Assembly (NCBI GenBank): GCA_041913505.1
Contig: JAYSFC010000044.1
Location: 1-25,914 of the forward strand
Length of the DNA stretch: 25,914 bases
Direction: 5' to 3'
From: JAYSFC01 sp041913505
GTDB taxonomy: Bacteria > Pseudomonadota > Gammaproteobacteria > Burkholderiales > Burkholderiaceae_C
The translations under genes were made by a program, and so were the position numbers. How positions within the stretch are numbered: position 1 is the first letter of the stretch; the number at the start of each line of letters is the position of its first letter. The notes beneath the pieces are model-generated. The model was not told the DNA's origin, did no database searches, and saw nothing but the letters and a program-made list of their open reading frames with translations. Positions 13,893 to 22,644 of this stretch are shown piece by piece.

Positions 13893-14921
13893 GTGTCCTC
13901 AACGCTGCCAGTCCACCAGACCCCCTCCCGTGAGGTGGTGTCCGGCTCCTCCCGGCAAACCACCCCTCCGTCCCGCCCCCCGCTGGTATCCGGCGTGCTG
14001 GCGGATCGATTGTTTGGCTGGCTGGCGCGTGGCGCTGCCTTTTTGACCCTGGCCCTGCTGCTGGGCATCCTCGTGTCCCTGGTGATCGGCGCCTGGCCGT
14101 CGATCGAAAAATATGGTGTGGGCTTTCTCGCACGCAGCGTTTGGGACCCCGTGCAGAACGACTACGGTGGCCTGGTCATGATCTATGGCACGGTGGCCAC
14201 GTCGGTCATCGCGCTGCTCATCGCCGTGCCGGTGAGCTTCGGCATCGCGCTGTTCCTGACCGAGCTTTCGCCAGCCTGGCTCAAGCGCCCGCTGGGTACC
14301 GCCGTCGAACTGCTGGCCGCTGTGCCCTCCATCGTGTATGGCATGTGGGGCCTGATGGTGTTCGGCCCGCTGCTGGCCCGCTTCGTGCAGCAGCCCTTGC
14401 AGGCGCTGCTGGCCGATGTGCCCTACGTGGGGCCCCTGGTGTCGGGGCCGCCGGTGGGCATCGGCATTCTGTCGGCGGGGATCATCCTCGCCATCATGAT
14501 CATTCCGTACATCGCTGCCGTGATGCGCGATGTGTTCGAGGTTACGCCGCCCTTGCTCAAGGAATCGGCCTATGGCCTCGGTTCGACCACCTGGGAAGTG
14601 GTCTGGAAGGTGGTGCTGCCCTACACCAAGGCCGGTGTGCTGGGCGGCATCATGCTGGGGCTGGGGCGCGCGCTGGGCGAAACCATGGCCGTCACGTTTG
14701 TGATCGGCAACATGAACCAGCTCAACTCGCTGTCGGTCTTCGAGGCTGCCAACAGCATCACCTCGGCGCTGGCCAATGAATTCGCCGAAGCCGGCGAGGG
14801 GCTGCACCAGGCATCGTTGATCTACCTGGGCCTGGTGTTGTTCTTCATTACCTTCGTGGTGCTGGCTCTGTCCAAGATGCTGCTCACGCGCCTCAAGAAG
14901 GGCGAGGGGGCCCGTACATGA
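13893..14921 (+). CDS. pstC: Phosphate ABC transporter permease PstC
   Basis: PstC is one half of the inner-membrane phosphate channel. The 342-residue protein has a ~35-residue Pro/Ser-rich cytoplasmic lead, then about six hydrophobic segments starting with AAFLTLALLLGILVSLVIG. The ABC-permease coupling loop is KESAYGLGSTTWEVVWKVVL, with GLGRALGETMAVTFVIGN after it, typical of PstC. The start is GTG 13893 with AAAGG at 13881-13885. Its end overlaps pstA by four bases (ATGA), showing translational coupling. Confidence 0.95.
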   Translation: MSSTLPVHQTPSREVVSGSSRQTTPPSRPPLVSGVLADRLFGWLARGAAFLTLALLLGILVSLVIGAWPSIEKYGVGFLARSVWDPVQNDYGGLVMIYGTVATSVIALLIAVPVSFGIALFLTELSPAWLKRPLGTAVELLAAVPSIVYGMWGLMVFGPLLARFVQQPLQALLADVPYVGPLVSGPPVGIGILSAGIILAIMIIPYIAAVMRDVFEVTPPLLKESAYGLGSTTWEVVWKVVLPYTKAGVLGGIMLGLGRALGETMAVTFVIGNMNQLNSLSVFEAANSITSALANEFAEAGEGLHQASLIYLGLVLFFITFVVLALSKMLLTRLKKGEGART

Positions 14922-15802
14922 CGACAACTTCGCAAAACTCCGTTGCCGCGGCCGAGCTCGCCGAGCAGCGCCGCCGGCGCTACGCTGGGCGCAAACGGGT
15001 GAATCAGATTGCGCTCACGCTGTCCCTTGCGGCCATGGCGTTCGGTGTGTTCTGGCTGCTGTGGATTCTGTGGGAAACCATTCGCCTTGGCGTGGGCGGA
15101 CTCAGCGTGGCGCTGTTTACGCAGATGACGCCGCCGCCGAACGAGGTGGGGGGTATCGCGAACGCGATCTTCGGCTCGTTCGTGATGGTGTTGCTGGCCA
15201 CATTTGTCGGCACGCCTATCGGCATCATGGCCGGGGTGTATCTGGCCGAATACGACCCGCGCGGCTGGCTCGCATCGACCACGCGTTTCGTGAACGACAT
15301 CCTGTTGTCCGCGCCCAGCATCGTGATCGGTCTGTTCGTGTATGCCGTGGTTGTGGCGCGCTTCAAGAGTTTTTCTGGTTATGCGGGCATCCTCGCCTTG
15401 GCGCTGATCGTGATTCCCGTGGTGATCCGCACCACCGAAAACATGCTCGCCCTGGTGCCAGCTAGCCTGCGCGAGGCCGCCTACGCGCTGGGCACGCCCA
15501 AGTGGAAGGTCATCACCATGATCACGCTGCGCGCGGCGCGCGCGGGTGTCATCACGGGGGTGCTGCTCGCCGTGGCGCGCATCGCGGGCGAGACGGCGCC
15601 GCTGCTGTTCACGGCCCTCAACAACCAATTCTGGAACGCGGATCTGGCCAAGCCCATGGCCAGCCTGCCGGTAACCATCTTCAAGTTCGCCATGAGCCCC
15701 TACGAGAACTGGCAGCAACTGGCCTGGGCCGGTGTGTTCCTGATCACGGTGGCCGTGCTGGGCCTCAATATCCTGGCGCGCGTGCTCACGCGCCACAAGT
15801 AA
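14918..15802 (+). CDS. pstA: Phosphate ABC transporter permease PstA
   Basis: PstA pairs with PstC in the membrane channel. The 294-residue protein has a basic N-terminal stretch (EQRRRRYAGRKR), about six membrane spans beginning at IALTLSLAAMAFGVFWLLWI, the segment APSIVIGLFVYAVVV, and the coupling loop LREAAYALGTPKWKVITMIT. VARIAGETAPLLFTA near the end is typical of PstA. ATG 14918 overlaps the pstC stop. Confidence 0.95.
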   Translation: MTTTSQNSVAAAELAEQRRRRYAGRKRVNQIALTLSLAAMAFGVFWLLWILWETIRLGVGGLSVALFTQMTPPPNEVGGIANAIFGSFVMVLLATFVGTPIGIMAGVYLAEYDPRGWLASTTRFVNDILLSAPSIVIGLFVYAVVVARFKSFSGYAGILALALIVIPVVIRTTENMLALVPASLREAAYALGTPKWKVITMITLRAARAGVITGVLLAVARIAGETAPLLFTALNNQFWNADLAKPMASLPVTIFKFAMSPYENWQQLAWAGVFLITVAVLGLNILARVLTRHK

Positions 15803-15812
15803 GAAAGCTCCC

Positions 15813-16598
15813 ATGCCTTCCGCCAATACCGCCATGCCGACCCCCGCATCCAAGATATCGGTGCGTGACCTGAACTTCTATTACGGCAAGTTCCACGCGC
15901 TCAAGAGCATCAATCTCGACATTCCCGAGAAGAAGGTCACGGCCTTCATCGGCCCCTCGGGCTGCGGCAAATCCACGTTGCTGCGTACCTTCAACCGCAT
16001 GTTCGAGCTCTATCCCGAACAGCGCGCCGAGGGTGAAATCCTGCTCGACGGTGAGAACCTGCTCACGAGCAAGCAGGACGTGGCCTTGATCCGCGCCAAG
16101 GTCGGCATGGTGTTCCAGAAGCCGACGCCGTTCCCGATGTCGATTTACGACAACATCGCCTTCGGTGTGAAGCTGTTCGAGAGCCTGAGCGCCACGGACA
16201 TGGATGACCGTGTGGAATGGGCGCTGCGCAAGGCCGCCCTGTGGGGCGAGGTCAAGGACAAGCTGCACCAGAGCGGCTCGGGCCTATCGGGTGGCCAGCA
16301 GCAGCGCTTGTGCATTGCGCGCGGCATCGCCATCAAGCCCGAGGTGCTGCTGCTCGACGAGCCGTGTTCAGCGCTCGACCCGATTTCCACGGCCAAGGTC
16401 GAGGAGCTCATTGCCGAGCTCAAGAACGAGTACACCGTGGTGATCGTGACCCACAACATGCAGCAGGCAGCACGCTGCAGCGACTACACGGCCTACATGT
16501 ACCTGGGCGACCTCGTGGAGTTCGGCGAGACCGAGCAGATGTTCTTCAAGCCCCAGCGCAAAGAGACCGAGGACTACATCACCGGCCGTTTCGGCTGA
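15813..16598 (+). CDS. pstB: Phosphate ABC transporter ATPase PstB
   Basis: PstB powers phosphate import and also takes part in signalling to PhoR through PhoU. The 261-residue protein has a Walker A GPSGCGKST (47-55), Q-loop region GMVFQKPTPFPMSIYDNIAFG, signature LSGGQQQR (158-165), Walker B VLLLDEP with Asp182 and Glu183, and the H-loop VTHNMQQAARCSDYTA. It lies 10 bases after pstA. The first 13 residues are variable, so the exact start is slightly uncertain. Confidence 0.97.
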   Translation: MPSANTAMPTPASKISVRDLNFYYGKFHALKSINLDIPEKKVTAFIGPSGCGKSTLLRTFNRMFELYPEQRAEGEILLDGENLLTSKQDVALIRAKVGMVFQKPTPFPMSIYDNIAFGVKLFESLSATDMDDRVEWALRKAALWGEVKDKLHQSGSGLSGGQQQRLCIARGIAIKPEVLLLDEPCSALDPISTAKVEELIAELKNEYTVVIVTHNMQQAARCSDYTAYMYLGDLVEFGETEQMFFKPQRKETEDYITGRFG

Positions 16599-16620
16599 CA
16601 TAACCATAAGGAGCACTCGG

Positions 16621-17322
16621 ATGGCAGACAAACACCTTTCTTCCCAGTTCGACAGCGAACTCAACAGCGTATCGGCCCGCGTCATGGAGCTGGGCGGTCT
16701 CGTGGAATCGCAGATCCGCCAGGCGGTGTATGCGCTGTCCCAATTCAGCGTGGAGGCGGCCGAGCAGGTCGAGGCCATCGAGCGCCGCGTGAACGCGATG
16801 GAGGTCGAGATCGACCAGGAACTCTCGTCCATCATCGCGCGGCGCCAGCCCACGGCGCGCGACCTGCGCCTGCTGATCGCGTTCTCGAAGGCGACGGCCA
16901 ACCTCGAACGCATGGGCGACGAAGCCAACAAGATGGCGCGCATGGTCAAGTCCATCATCGAAAGCGGGTCCTCGCGCTCGCTGCCCACGAGCGATCTGCG
17001 CGTGGCGGCCGACCTGGCCTCGGGCCTGCTGCGCAAGGCACTTGACGCATTTGCACGCCTGGACACCAAGGCCGCCGTGGCCATCCTCAAGGAGGATGAC
17101 CTCATCGACAAGGAGTTCGACGGCTTTGTGCGCAAGCTCATCACCTACATGGTGGAAGATCCGCGCACGATTTCCGCGAGCCTGGACCTGCTGTTCCTCG
17201 CCAAGGCCATCGAGCGCATTGGCGACCATTCGAAGAACGTGGCCGAATTGATCATCTACCTCGTCAAGGGCAAGGACGTACGGCACACCGCCCTGGACGA
17301 AATCGAGTCGACCGTGTTGTGA
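16621..17322 (+). CDS. phoU: Phosphate signalling regulator PhoU
   Basis: PhoU links PstSCAB activity to PhoR and holds the Pho response off when phosphate is plentiful. The 233-residue, all-helical protein shows the two three-helix PhoU repeats: first FDSELNSVSARVMELGGLVE with ATANLERMGDEANKMARM, second FARLDTKAAVAILKEDDLID with KAIERIGDHSKNVAELIIY. The paired ER(M/I)GD motifs supply metal-binding acidic residues. AAGGAG-type ribosome binding site (16609-16614) precedes ATG 16621. It sits between pstB and phoB as in many betaproteobacteria. Confidence 0.96.
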   Translation: MADKHLSSQFDSELNSVSARVMELGGLVESQIRQAVYALSQFSVEAAEQVEAIERRVNAMEVEIDQELSSIIARRQPTARDLRLLIAFSKATANLERMGDEANKMARMVKSIIESGSSRSLPTSDLRVAADLASGLLRKALDAFARLDTKAAVAILKEDDLIDKEFDGFVRKLITYMVEDPRTISASLDLLFLAKAIERIGDHSKNVAELIIYLVKGKDVRHTALDEIESTVL

Positions 17323-17338
17323 CAGGCGGGATCGCGTG

Positions 17339-18046
17339 ATGAAAAAACTACCCCGTGTGCTCATCGTCGAGGATGAGTCGGCGATCGCGGAACTGATCGC
17401 AGTAAACCTACGCCACAACGGCTTTGCTCCAATCTGGTCGGAGGACGGCGAGTCGGCGCAGCGCGAGCTCGATGCCGTGCTGCCCGACGTGATCCTGCTC
17501 GACTGGATGCTACCCGGCCAAAGCGGCCTGCAGCTGGCACGCAAATGGCGCGCCGACAGCCGCACCAAGCCCATTCCCATCCTCATGCTCACCGCCCGAG
17601 GCGACGAGCCCGACAAGGTGGCGGGGCTGGATGCCGGTGCCGATGACTACATCACCAAGCCGTTTTCCACGCAGGAGTTGCTGGCCCGCATTCGTGCCGT
17701 GCTGCGCCGTCGCGCACCCGAGCAGGTGAACGACAGCGTGACCATCGGTGAGCTGGCGCTGGATGCTGCCACCTACCGCGTCACGTACCAGGGCCAGCAG
17801 CTCAAGGTGGGGCCTACCGAGTTCAAGCTGCTGCACTTCCTCATGAAGCATTCCGAGCGCGTGCACAGCCGCTCGCAATTGCTCGACAAGGTCTGGGGCG
17901 ATCATGTCTTCATCGAAGAGCGCACGGTGGACGTGCACGTGAAGCGCCTGCGCGAGGCGCTGGGCGTGGCCGGTGCCATGGTGGAGACGGTGCGCGGCGC
18001 GGGCTATCGCCTCACGGCGCAGCCCCAGGCGTTGATGCGGGCCTGA
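17339..18046 (+). CDS. phoB: Phosphate regulon response regulator PhoB
   Basis: PhoB is the OmpR-family transcription activator of the Pho regulon. The 235-residue protein has a receiver domain (acidic pair Glu11/Asp12, phospho-acceptor Asp55 in ILLDWMLPG, Thr in LMLTARG, Lys in DDYITKPF) and a C-terminal winged helix ending with the recognition region EERTVDVHVKRLREAL and ETVRGAGYRL. ATG 17339 is chosen; the GTG just before it (17336) is possible. The gap to phoU is 16 bases, so phoB is probably expressed from the pst promoter and autoinduced. Its expected targets are the 11-bp repeat boxes elsewhere in this window. A terminator follows, separating it from phoR. Confidence 0.95.
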   Translation: MKKLPRVLIVEDESAIAELIAVNLRHNGFAPIWSEDGESAQRELDAVLPDVILLDWMLPGQSGLQLARKWRADSRTKPIPILMLTARGDEPDKVAGLDAGADDYITKPFSTQELLARIRAVLRRRAPEQVNDSVTIGELALDAATYRVTYQGQQLKVGPTEFKLLHFLMKHSERVHSRSQLLDKVWGDHVFIEERTVDVHVKRLREALGVAGAMVETVRGAGYRLTAQPQALMRA

Positions 18047-18094
18047 TGCCGGGCATATCGCACCGCTTCTGACCTTGCGCATGAAACCGTTGCT

Positions 18095-18126
18095 GGGGCA
18101 GACTCCTTGGGGTCTGCCCCTTTTTT
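18095..18126 (+). terminator. Strong intrinsic terminator between phoB and phoR
   Basis: A perfect 9-bp stem GGGGCAGAC / GTCTGCCCC (18095-18103, 18112-18120) with an 8-base loop is followed directly by TTTTTT. It starts 48 bases after the phoB stop and ends 27 bases before the phoR ATG, so it should end most pst-pho transcripts. Confidence 0.88.
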
Positions 18127-18153
18127 GATTGAGCTTGCAACCCGGACGCCCCT

Positions 18154-19536
18154 ATGCTTTGGCGCTTTTCGTCTTTCCTCTTGGTCCAGCTTCTGGGCGG
18201 CGCCCTGGGTTGGTGGCGCGCCGGCCCTTGGGGGGCTGCCCTGGGCGCTGCCATTGCTTCCTGGGGATGGTTCCTCTGGGATTCGGTGCGCGGCATGCGC
18301 GTCATCCACTGGCTGCGCGGTGACGGCGAGCTGGCGCGCGCGCCCATGCTCAACGGCCTGTGGGGCGAGGCCGCCGACCGCGTGCGGCGCCTGCTGCGCC
18401 AGCGCGAGCAGGCGATCCAGGCCAGCGATGCGCGGCTGCAGGAGATTCTGACCGCTCTGCAGGCCTCTCCCAATGGCATCGTGCTGCTCGATGCCGAGGG
18501 CCACATCGAATGGTGCAATCAGATCGCGGCAAGCCAGTTCGGTTTTGACGCGGAGCGCGATGTGATGCAGTCCATCGGCAACCTCGTGCGCGACCCCGAT
18601 TTCAGCGCCTACTACGCCGGCCGGGACTACTCGCACGACGTTCTGCTGCCTGGGCGTGACAGCACGCTGTCGCGGCCCGTCAAGCTCTCGGTGCACCTGC
18701 ACCCCTACGGCGAAGGCTGCAAGCTGCTGCTGTCGCGCGACGTGACGGCGCTGGAGCAAGCCGAGGCCATGCGCCGCGACTTCGTTGCCAACGTGTCGCA
18801 CGAAATCCGTACGCCGCTTACGGTGCTTACCGGCTTCATCGAGACCCTGCAGACCCTGCAGCTGTCCACCGACGAGCGCGCGCGCTACCTCGGCATGATG
18901 GCCCAGCAGGCCGCACGCATGCAAAGTGTGGTGCAGGGCCTGCTGGCACTCTCGCGCATGGAGGGCAGCCCGCCGCCCGGCCGGGCTGAGTGGACGCCGG
19001 TGCGCGCGCTGCTGCAGCGCTGTGAGGAAGAGGGCCGCGCGCTCTCATCGCTGCTGACGCCCGAGCCTGCGGCCGCGCAAACGCTGCATTTCCCCTCCGA
19101 TGCACAGATGCGCCAATTCGGCGAAATCGCGGGCATTCCGTCGGAGCTGCAGAGCGCGTTGTCCAACCTCATCAGCAATGCCGTGCGCTACACGCCCGCC
19201 GGGGGCACGATCACGGTGGATTGGCAGGCGCAGCCCGATGGATCGGCACGCTTTTCCGTGCGTGACACCGGCCCCGGGATCGATGCCGTGCACCTGCCGC
19301 GGCTCACCGAGCGGTTCTATCGCGTGGATCGCAGCCGCTCGCGCGAGACCGGGGGCACGGGGCTGGGCCTGGCCATCGTCAAGCACGCATTGCAGCGCCA
19401 TGGCGCGGTGCTCGACATCGCAAGCGTGGTGGGCAAAGGGTCGGTGTTCTCGGTGATCTTTCCCGCTAACCGCCTGCGTGGGGCGGCGATTACCGCCCCA
19501 GCGCCCGCCGACCCGGCCGTTACCGAGCAGGCCTGA
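18154..19536 (+). CDS. phoR: Phosphate regulon sensor histidine kinase PhoR
   Basis: PhoR phosphorylates PhoB in phosphate limitation. The 460-residue kinase has two short N-terminal hydrophobic segments (about 5-21 and 25-42) with almost no periplasmic loop, a charged linker, a PAS domain (about 95-195, beginning LQEILTALQASPNGIVLLDAE split around residue 110), the H-box FVANVSHEIRTPLT with phospho-acceptor His216, then the ATPase core: NLISNAVRYTPAGG (N box), RDTGPGID (G1) and GGTGLGLAIVKH (G2). A stop codon (18130-18132) lies shortly upstream in frame, which supports ATG 18154. There is no good Shine-Dalgarno. A strong terminator stands between phoB and this gene. Its 3' end overlaps the convergent MATE gene by 17 bases. 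Confidence 0.95.
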   Translation: MLWRFSSFLLVQLLGGALGWWRAGPWGAALGAAIASWGWFLWDSVRGMRVIHWLRGDGELARAPMLNGLWGEAADRVRRLLRQREQAIQASDARLQEILTALQASPNGIVLLDAEGHIEWCNQIAASQFGFDAERDVMQSIGNLVRDPDFSAYYAGRDYSHDVLLPGRDSTLSRPVKLSVHLHPYGEGCKLLLSRDVTALEQAEAMRRDFVANVSHEIRTPLTVLTGFIETLQTLQLSTDERARYLGMMAQQAARMQSVVQGLLALSRMEGSPPPGRAEWTPVRALLQRCEEEGRALSSLLTPEPAAAQTLHFPSDAQMRQFGEIAGIPSELQSALSNLISNAVRYTPAGGTITVDWQAQPDGSARFSVRDTGPGIDAVHLPRLTERFYRVDRSRSRETGGTGLGLAIVKHALQRHGAVLDIASVVGKGSVFSVIFPANRLRGAAITAPAPADPAVTEQA

Positions 19537-20872
19537 GCGCCCGCGCCAGCATAGCCGCGAACAGCAGGGCCGTGACGGCCAGCGCCAGCGCGCTGGCGGC
19601 CCAGAACGGCGCGGGGGTGGGGAGATGGCTGCTCCAGGGGCCTACGCCTCGGTAGGCAAGCACGTAGCCGCCGGCAAGGCCCGCACCCCACAGCAGCGTG
19701 CAGTAGGTGATGAGCGGGGCCACCGTGACGCGGTAGCTGCGCAGCACGAAAACGCACAGGGTCTGCACCGCGTCGGCCACGTGGTACGCCGCCACCCAGC
19801 CCAGCAGCCCGGTGGTCAGGGCCACCACGTCAGCGCTGCTCGAATACACTGCTGCAAGTTGGCTTTTCGCTATAAAAAGAAGAGCCGCCAGCGAACAACC
19901 CATAAGCACTGCAAGCCTGAAACCCATCCAGCCGACATGGCGGGCGCGTTCCTCGTCGCCGGCGCCGCGCCAGTAGCTCACGCGCGCGCTCGCGGCGATG
20001 GCGAGCGACAGCGGCACCATGTAGAGCACGGCCGTCAGGTTGGCCGCGATCTGGTGGCTGGCCGCCGCGAGCGTGCCCTGGCGCGCGATGAACAGTGCCA
20101 TCAGCGTAAACGAGGTCACCTCGACGAGGATGGCCAGGCCTGCGGGAATGCCCAGCCGCGCGAAGCCGGCGATCTGGCGCCAGTCGGGGCGCTCCATGCG
20201 CCGCCAGATGGCCAGCGGCGCATAGAGGTCTTGCGTACGCAGCAGCCACAGGGCCAGCGCGAGCATGGTGTAGTTCACTGCCAGCGTGGCCCAGGCGCAG
20301 CCCACGGCGCCCTGGGCCGGAATACCGGCGCCGCCAAACGTGAACCAGACCGACAGGGGAATCTTCACCGCCAGCGATGCCACCTGCAGCCACGTCACAA
20401 GCTGGGGGCGCCCCAGGGCCTGGTTGAGCGTGCTGTACAGGCGAAACAGCAGCGCGGGCGGCAGGGCCAGCGCCAGCACGGCAAGGTAGCGCCGCACCTC
20501 GCCCTGCAGCGCTTCAGGCACCTCGGTCCAGCGCAGCAGCGCGCCCGGTGATAACAGGACGGCCATGCCTAGCACGCAGGCCAATGCGCACAGATAGAGC
20601 GACTGGCGCAGCGAACGGCCGATAGCGCTGGTGTCGCGCGCGCCGCGCTGCTCGGCCCACACGGGCAGCAGTGCCTGCAGCACGCCCATGAGCGCCACGT
20701 ATACGCTGATGAAGACGGCGGAGCCGACCGAGAGCGCGGCGAGCGACGACTGCGCATGGCGGCCCGCCACAATGGTGTCGGTCACGCCGAAGGCCATCAC
20801 GGCCAACTGGCCTGCAAGCACCGTCAGCGCATGGCGTGAAATGGTGGATAACTCGGATGCCGGGCGCGCCAT
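19520..20872 (-). CDS. MATE family efflux transporter (NorM-like)
   Basis: A 450-residue membrane protein with about 12 hydrophobic segments in two related halves, as in MATE Na+/H+-coupled multidrug or metabolite exporters. The N-terminal half opens with RHALTVLAGQLAVMAFGVTD, followed by TIVAGRHAQSSLAALSVGSA. The middle has LNQALGRPQLVTWLQVASL, and the second half begins ARLGIPAGLAILVEVTSFT, followed by ASHQIAANLTAVLYMVPLSL, the region equivalent to the first-half repeat. It starts three bases after the stop of the glycosyltransferase gene on the same strand, so the two form an operon. The true substrate is unknown. About 25 codons near 19845-19922 have unusual AT-rich codon choice (see separate entry). 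Confidence 0.9.
   Translation of the reverse strand: MARPASELSTISRHALTVLAGQLAVMAFGVTDTIVAGRHAQSSLAALSVGSAVFISVYVALMGVLQALLPVWAEQRGARDTSAIGRSLRQSLYLCALACVLGMAVLLSPGALLRWTEVPEALQGEVRRYLAVLALALPPALLFRLYSTLNQALGRPQLVTWLQVASLAVKIPLSVWFTFGGAGIPAQGAVGCAWATLAVNYTMLALALWLLRTQDLYAPLAIWRRMERPDWRQIAGFARLGIPAGLAILVEVTSFTLMALFIARQGTLAAASHQIAANLTAVLYMVPLSLAIAASARVSYWRGAGDEERARHVGWMGFRLAVLMGCSLAALLFIAKSQLAAVYSSSADVVALTTGLLGWVAAYHVADAVQTLCVFVLRSYRVTVAPLITYCTLLWGAGLAGGYVLAYRGVGPWSSHLPTPAPFWAASALALAVTALLFAAMLARALRPAR
19845..19922 (-). other. AT-rich, repeat-like patch inside the MATE gene
   Basis: Within this otherwise very GC-rich gene, about 25 codons use CTT, TTT, ATA, AAA and AGG, choices rare around it. 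On the plus strand the stretch GCTATAAAAAGAAGAGC and CCATAAGCACTGCAAGCC resembles, from memory, a short Comamonadaceae intergenic repeat. The encoded residues still look like a normal transmembrane helix and loop, so the frame is kept. Confidence 0.45.
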
Positions 20873-20875
20873 CCT

Positions 20876-22573
20876 TCAGTCCACCCGGCGCAGCAGCATC
20901 AGGCGCTCAGTCTTGTCCGTGGGACGCGGGATGGTGGTGTACGGGCGCCAGCGCTCGGGTGACTCGATGTCATCGGGCAGCTCGGGGGTGTCGCTGCTGA
21001 CCGCCAGCCAGGCGCAGTCGGGCAGCGGGTGGGTGACGTCGGGGCGCAGGTCGAGCTGGCCGTGGTATTGCAGTGCCGCCACCTGGGGTTGACTCAGCGC
21101 ATGTGTGAGCACGCAGCCGGGTTGAGGGCCCAGCGCGGCGACGATCTGGCGCACTTGCGGGCGGTAGCTGCGCGCGTAGTCGAGCATGGGCAGCCACAGC
21201 GTCATGAGCAGCAGCCAGCCCAGTGCGGCGCCGCTGGCGGGCAGCACGAGGCTTTTCCAGATGGCGGTGCGATTGCGTGAGGCGCGCCACCACACCAGTG
21301 CGCACCACGCCGCGGTAGCCGCCAGCGCCACAGCCAGCGCGAGCGCCGAGAAGTGCGGCACAAAACCGGGCGCGAGCCGTGCGATGTTGGCTGCGGGCTG
21401 GGCGGGCACGCCCGTTTGCAGCGACAGCCAGATCACCCAGATCGTGATGGCTGAAACGCTGAAGAACAGCAGCGTGAACCAGTCGATCAGCGCGGCGATG
21501 CTGCGCTTGAGCGTGGGCAGCGCGAAGGCCGATAGCGTGGCGAGGGCCGGCAGGCCCAGCAGCAGGGCTCGGTCGGAGGGCTGCGTGGTCAGTGTGGCAC
21601 CCAGGGTCACCAGTACGAACCAGAGTGGAAGCAGCAGGTGGCGGTGGCCCTGGCGGCTCGCAATCTGGTGGCGCCAGCGCCACAGCGTCCACAGCGCCAG
21701 GGGCCAGGCGGGCCAGCCGAACCAGATGAGCAGGCGTGCCGTGTCGTGCCCATAGGCCGCAAACGAGGCCGGAACCTCGATGCGCCATGCCCACAAGTCC
21801 ATGGCCCAGGCCAGGGCGGCGCAGGCCACCACGGCCGCGAGCCATGCTATGGCCCAGGCGCGGCGCCGGTCCGCCGCATCGGCGGGCGCGAACAGGGCGA
21901 GCGCGGCGCCACCCAGGCCGAACAGCGTCGCAAGGGTGGGCGCCCCTCCCAGCACCAGTCCGGCCAGGCCCAGGGGCATGGCAATCGCCGGGGCCCAGGT
22001 GTGGTGGGGCATGACCGCGGCGGCATAGAACACCAGCGTAGTGAATGCGAGCTGGGTGAGGTAGCTCGTGACCTCGTGCGAGAGCTGGGCCAGTCCCAGG
22101 CAGGCGATGAGGGCCAGCAGCCCGCCATCGGCCATGGCACGTGCGTAGTCGGTGGGTCGGGCTTCGCCCCCGAAGGCAAAGGCCACGGGCTGGGCGCCGG
22201 GGCTGCGCGCGAGGTAGTACACACCGTACCAGGTGGCAACCAGGGTCAGCACAAGCAATGCCATGAAAGGCAGACGTGCCGCGAGTTCGGGCGAGAAGCC
22301 CGGGGGCGCCCACTGCAGCGCCAGGGCGCCGAGCCAGTAGGGCAGCGGGCCGTCGGTTTCGGGCGCCATGCCGCCCAGCAGCGGCGAGAGCCAGGGGGTG
22401 CGGCCGTGTGCGATCTCCAGCATGTAGCCAAAGGCCGCTAGGTCGGTGTTCTTCCACGGATCGCGCCCCACGTAACCCGGCACCACATAGGCCAGGCAAA
22501 GCAGCAGCAGCGTCCAGCGGGGCAGGGGGCGCACGGCGCTTTGGGGAACGATGGCGGGAGTGGGCTGGTTCAC
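20876..22573 (-). CDS. PMT/ArnT-like membrane glycosyltransferase
   Basis: An integral membrane protein of about 565 residues with 11-13 hydrophobic spans, resembling GT-C enzymes (PMT/ArnT families) that move sugars from polyprenyl-phosphate donors. The first external loop carries GRDPWKNTDLAAFGYMLEIA with the acidic residue pattern expected for catalysis, followed by the PETDGPLPYWLGALA segment that corresponds to the 'KPPLxYW' motif of ArnT. A soluble C-terminal part (about 120 residues from DYARSYRPQVRQIVAALG on) follows, as in ArnT-like proteins. I chose GTG 22573; a TTG at 22684 is in frame but lies upstream of the rpmE2 terminator, and GTG 22534 is also possible. Acceptor and sugar are unknown. 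It probably shares an mRNA with the MATE gene. Confidence 0.75.
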   Translation of the reverse strand: MNQPTPAIVPQSAVRPLPRWTLLLLCLAYVVPGYVGRDPWKNTDLAAFGYMLEIAHGRTPWLSPLLGGMAPETDGPLPYWLGALALQWAPPGFSPELAARLPFMALLVLTLVATWYGVYYLARSPGAQPVAFAFGGEARPTDYARAMADGGLLALIACLGLAQLSHEVTSYLTQLAFTTLVFYAAAVMPHHTWAPAIAMPLGLAGLVLGGAPTLATLFGLGGAALALFAPADAADRRRAWAIAWLAAVVACAALAWAMDLWAWRIEVPASFAAYGHDTARLLIWFGWPAWPLALWTLWRWRHQIASRQGHRHLLLPLWFVLVTLGATLTTQPSDRALLLGLPALATLSAFALPTLKRSIAALIDWFTLLFFSVSAITIWVIWLSLQTGVPAQPAANIARLAPGFVPHFSALALAVALAATAAWCALVWWRASRNRTAIWKSLVLPASGAALGWLLLMTLWLPMLDYARSYRPQVRQIVAALGPQPGCVLTHALSQPQVAALQYHGQLDLRPDVTHPLPDCAWLAVSSDTPELPDDIESPERWRPYTTIPRPTDKTERLMLLRRVD

Positions 22574-22644
22574 GCGGGTCGGTGGCGGGAATGTGGGTGC
22601 GCCCAAGAGAATAAGCGCAAAAGATGCGGGGCGGCCCGGCGACG

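Noticed and set aside
18047..18153. Pho box or strong promoter directly before phoR
   Set aside because: No 11-base TGTCA repeats or convincing -35/-10 pair were found in this gap; only the terminator stands out.
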